This document shows positions 63,633 through 64,000 of a stretch of DNA of 64,000 nucleotides, in pieces (the stretch's first letter is position 1; every line of letters starts with the position of its first letter). This DNA is from Bog-257 sp963846715 (lineage in GTDB: Bacteria > Acidobacteriota > Terriglobia > Terriglobales > Acidobacteriaceae), in the NCBI GenBank assembly GCA_963846715.1, contig CAWJXA010000005.1, positions 482,667-546,666 on the forward strand. Direction: 5' to 3'. The notes beneath the pieces are model-generated. The model was not told where the DNA came from and made no database searches. It saw only the letters and a program-made list of their open reading frames with translations. The translations under genes were made by a program, and so were the position numbers.

Positions 63633-64000
63633 TGTTGAAAAATCCGTAGTGCCGTATCGACGGTGCTCCGCAGGCAGGACGTGGGCGGTGGCGATGGAGA
63701 TGGGCGGAGCATTGTCGATAGGGCGATTTGCAGTGAGCCGCTAGCGCGTCTCTATGGGGATTGAATGCGGTTCGCGGGCTGCGAAGATATGGCGTGGACA
63801 GTTTTGGCGGCTTGGTTGGGAGGTGGACACGGGCACGAGGATGAAGAGTGTGGGTTGTTCAGGTTGATGGCTGAGGTGGGAGGTTGGCGCGAGGTATTCT
63901 GAGCACAGGGATGCTGCGACGGGGGATGGACTCGTTGGCATGGGACTGGGAGTTGTTTTCTGTTTAGACATAGTAGGTGGGGTTCAGGAAGAGTCGACTG
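63633..64000. other. Window end, no recognisable gene
   Basis: After the repeat gene, 368 bases hold no feature I can support. A reverse-strand open frame (63741-63971) has biased, low-complexity content and no ribosome site, so I do not call it a gene. Part of an adjacent gene may begin beyond the window. Confidence 0.4.

Noticed and set aside
63741..63971. 76-codon reverse-strand frame at the window end
   Set aside because: Serine/proline-rich, no ribosome site, no recognisable domain.

Overview
The window reads as a chromosomal segment of an Acidobacteriota member, most likely class Terriglobia. This is an inference from gene content: a hopanoid operon headed by ispH and shc, a duplicated-orphan-permease MacB/FtsX protein (a family expanded in Acidobacteria), a GloVer-type tandem-repeat secreted protein, B. 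subtilis-type succinate dehydrogenase, and many short palindromic intergenic repeats. I found no rRNA, tRNA, CRISPR array or intact transposase.

Layout. 1-2.5 kb: 3' part of recN, then a broken DinB-fold gene. 3-13.8 kb: one long forward operon for isoprenoid and hopanoid synthesis, ispH-shc-hpnA-hpnG-two zinc dehydrogenases-hpnC-hpnD-hpnE. IspH supplies C5 precursors, HpnD/C/E make squalene, Shc cyclises it, and HpnA/HpnG and perhaps the dehydrogenases act on the side chain. 13.8-14.5 kb: VapBC-like toxin-antitoxin. 14.5-17.7 kb: M13 peptidase and site-2-type protease on the reverse strand. 18-20.3 kb: a reverse two-gene unit in which a hibernation-factor domain is fused to a sigma-70-like domain, followed by a bacterial eRF1-like (baeRF) protein. 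20.4-26.6 kb: a kinase-like protein, class II fructose bisphosphatase, a large secreted GH16-like protein (frameshifted, behind a structured leader) and an acyl-CoA dehydrogenase.

26.8-32.5 kb: a type I restriction-modification locus (hsdM, hsdS, an unrecognised gene, hsdR) with very many single-base frame shifts. 33-37 kb: DinB protein, small secreted protein, Tat-exported amidase, tiny zinc-ribbon protein. 37.1-40.7 kb: sdhCAB on the reverse strand. 40.9-48.2 kb: rdgB, a ComEA-like HhH protein, a phospholipase C-like phosphoesterase, a multicopper oxidase, a class V aminotransferase and an amino acid permease. 48.5-57.3 kb: DUF885 metallopeptidase, AmrS radical SAM enzyme, LOG-family hydrolase and glutamate synthase large subunit. 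57.4-63.6 kb: ADOP permease, malonyl-CoA-synthetase-like ligase, and the frame-broken GloVer repeat gene.

Several conserved genes (recN, phospholipase, ligase, GH16 protein) carry one single-base frame shift each, so some breaks are probably base-calling errors. At least four families of dispersed palindromic repeats sit between genes, including inside the hopanoid and sdh operons. The observation I rate highest is the HPF-sigma fusion next to baeRF, which could link ribosome hibernation to transcription.
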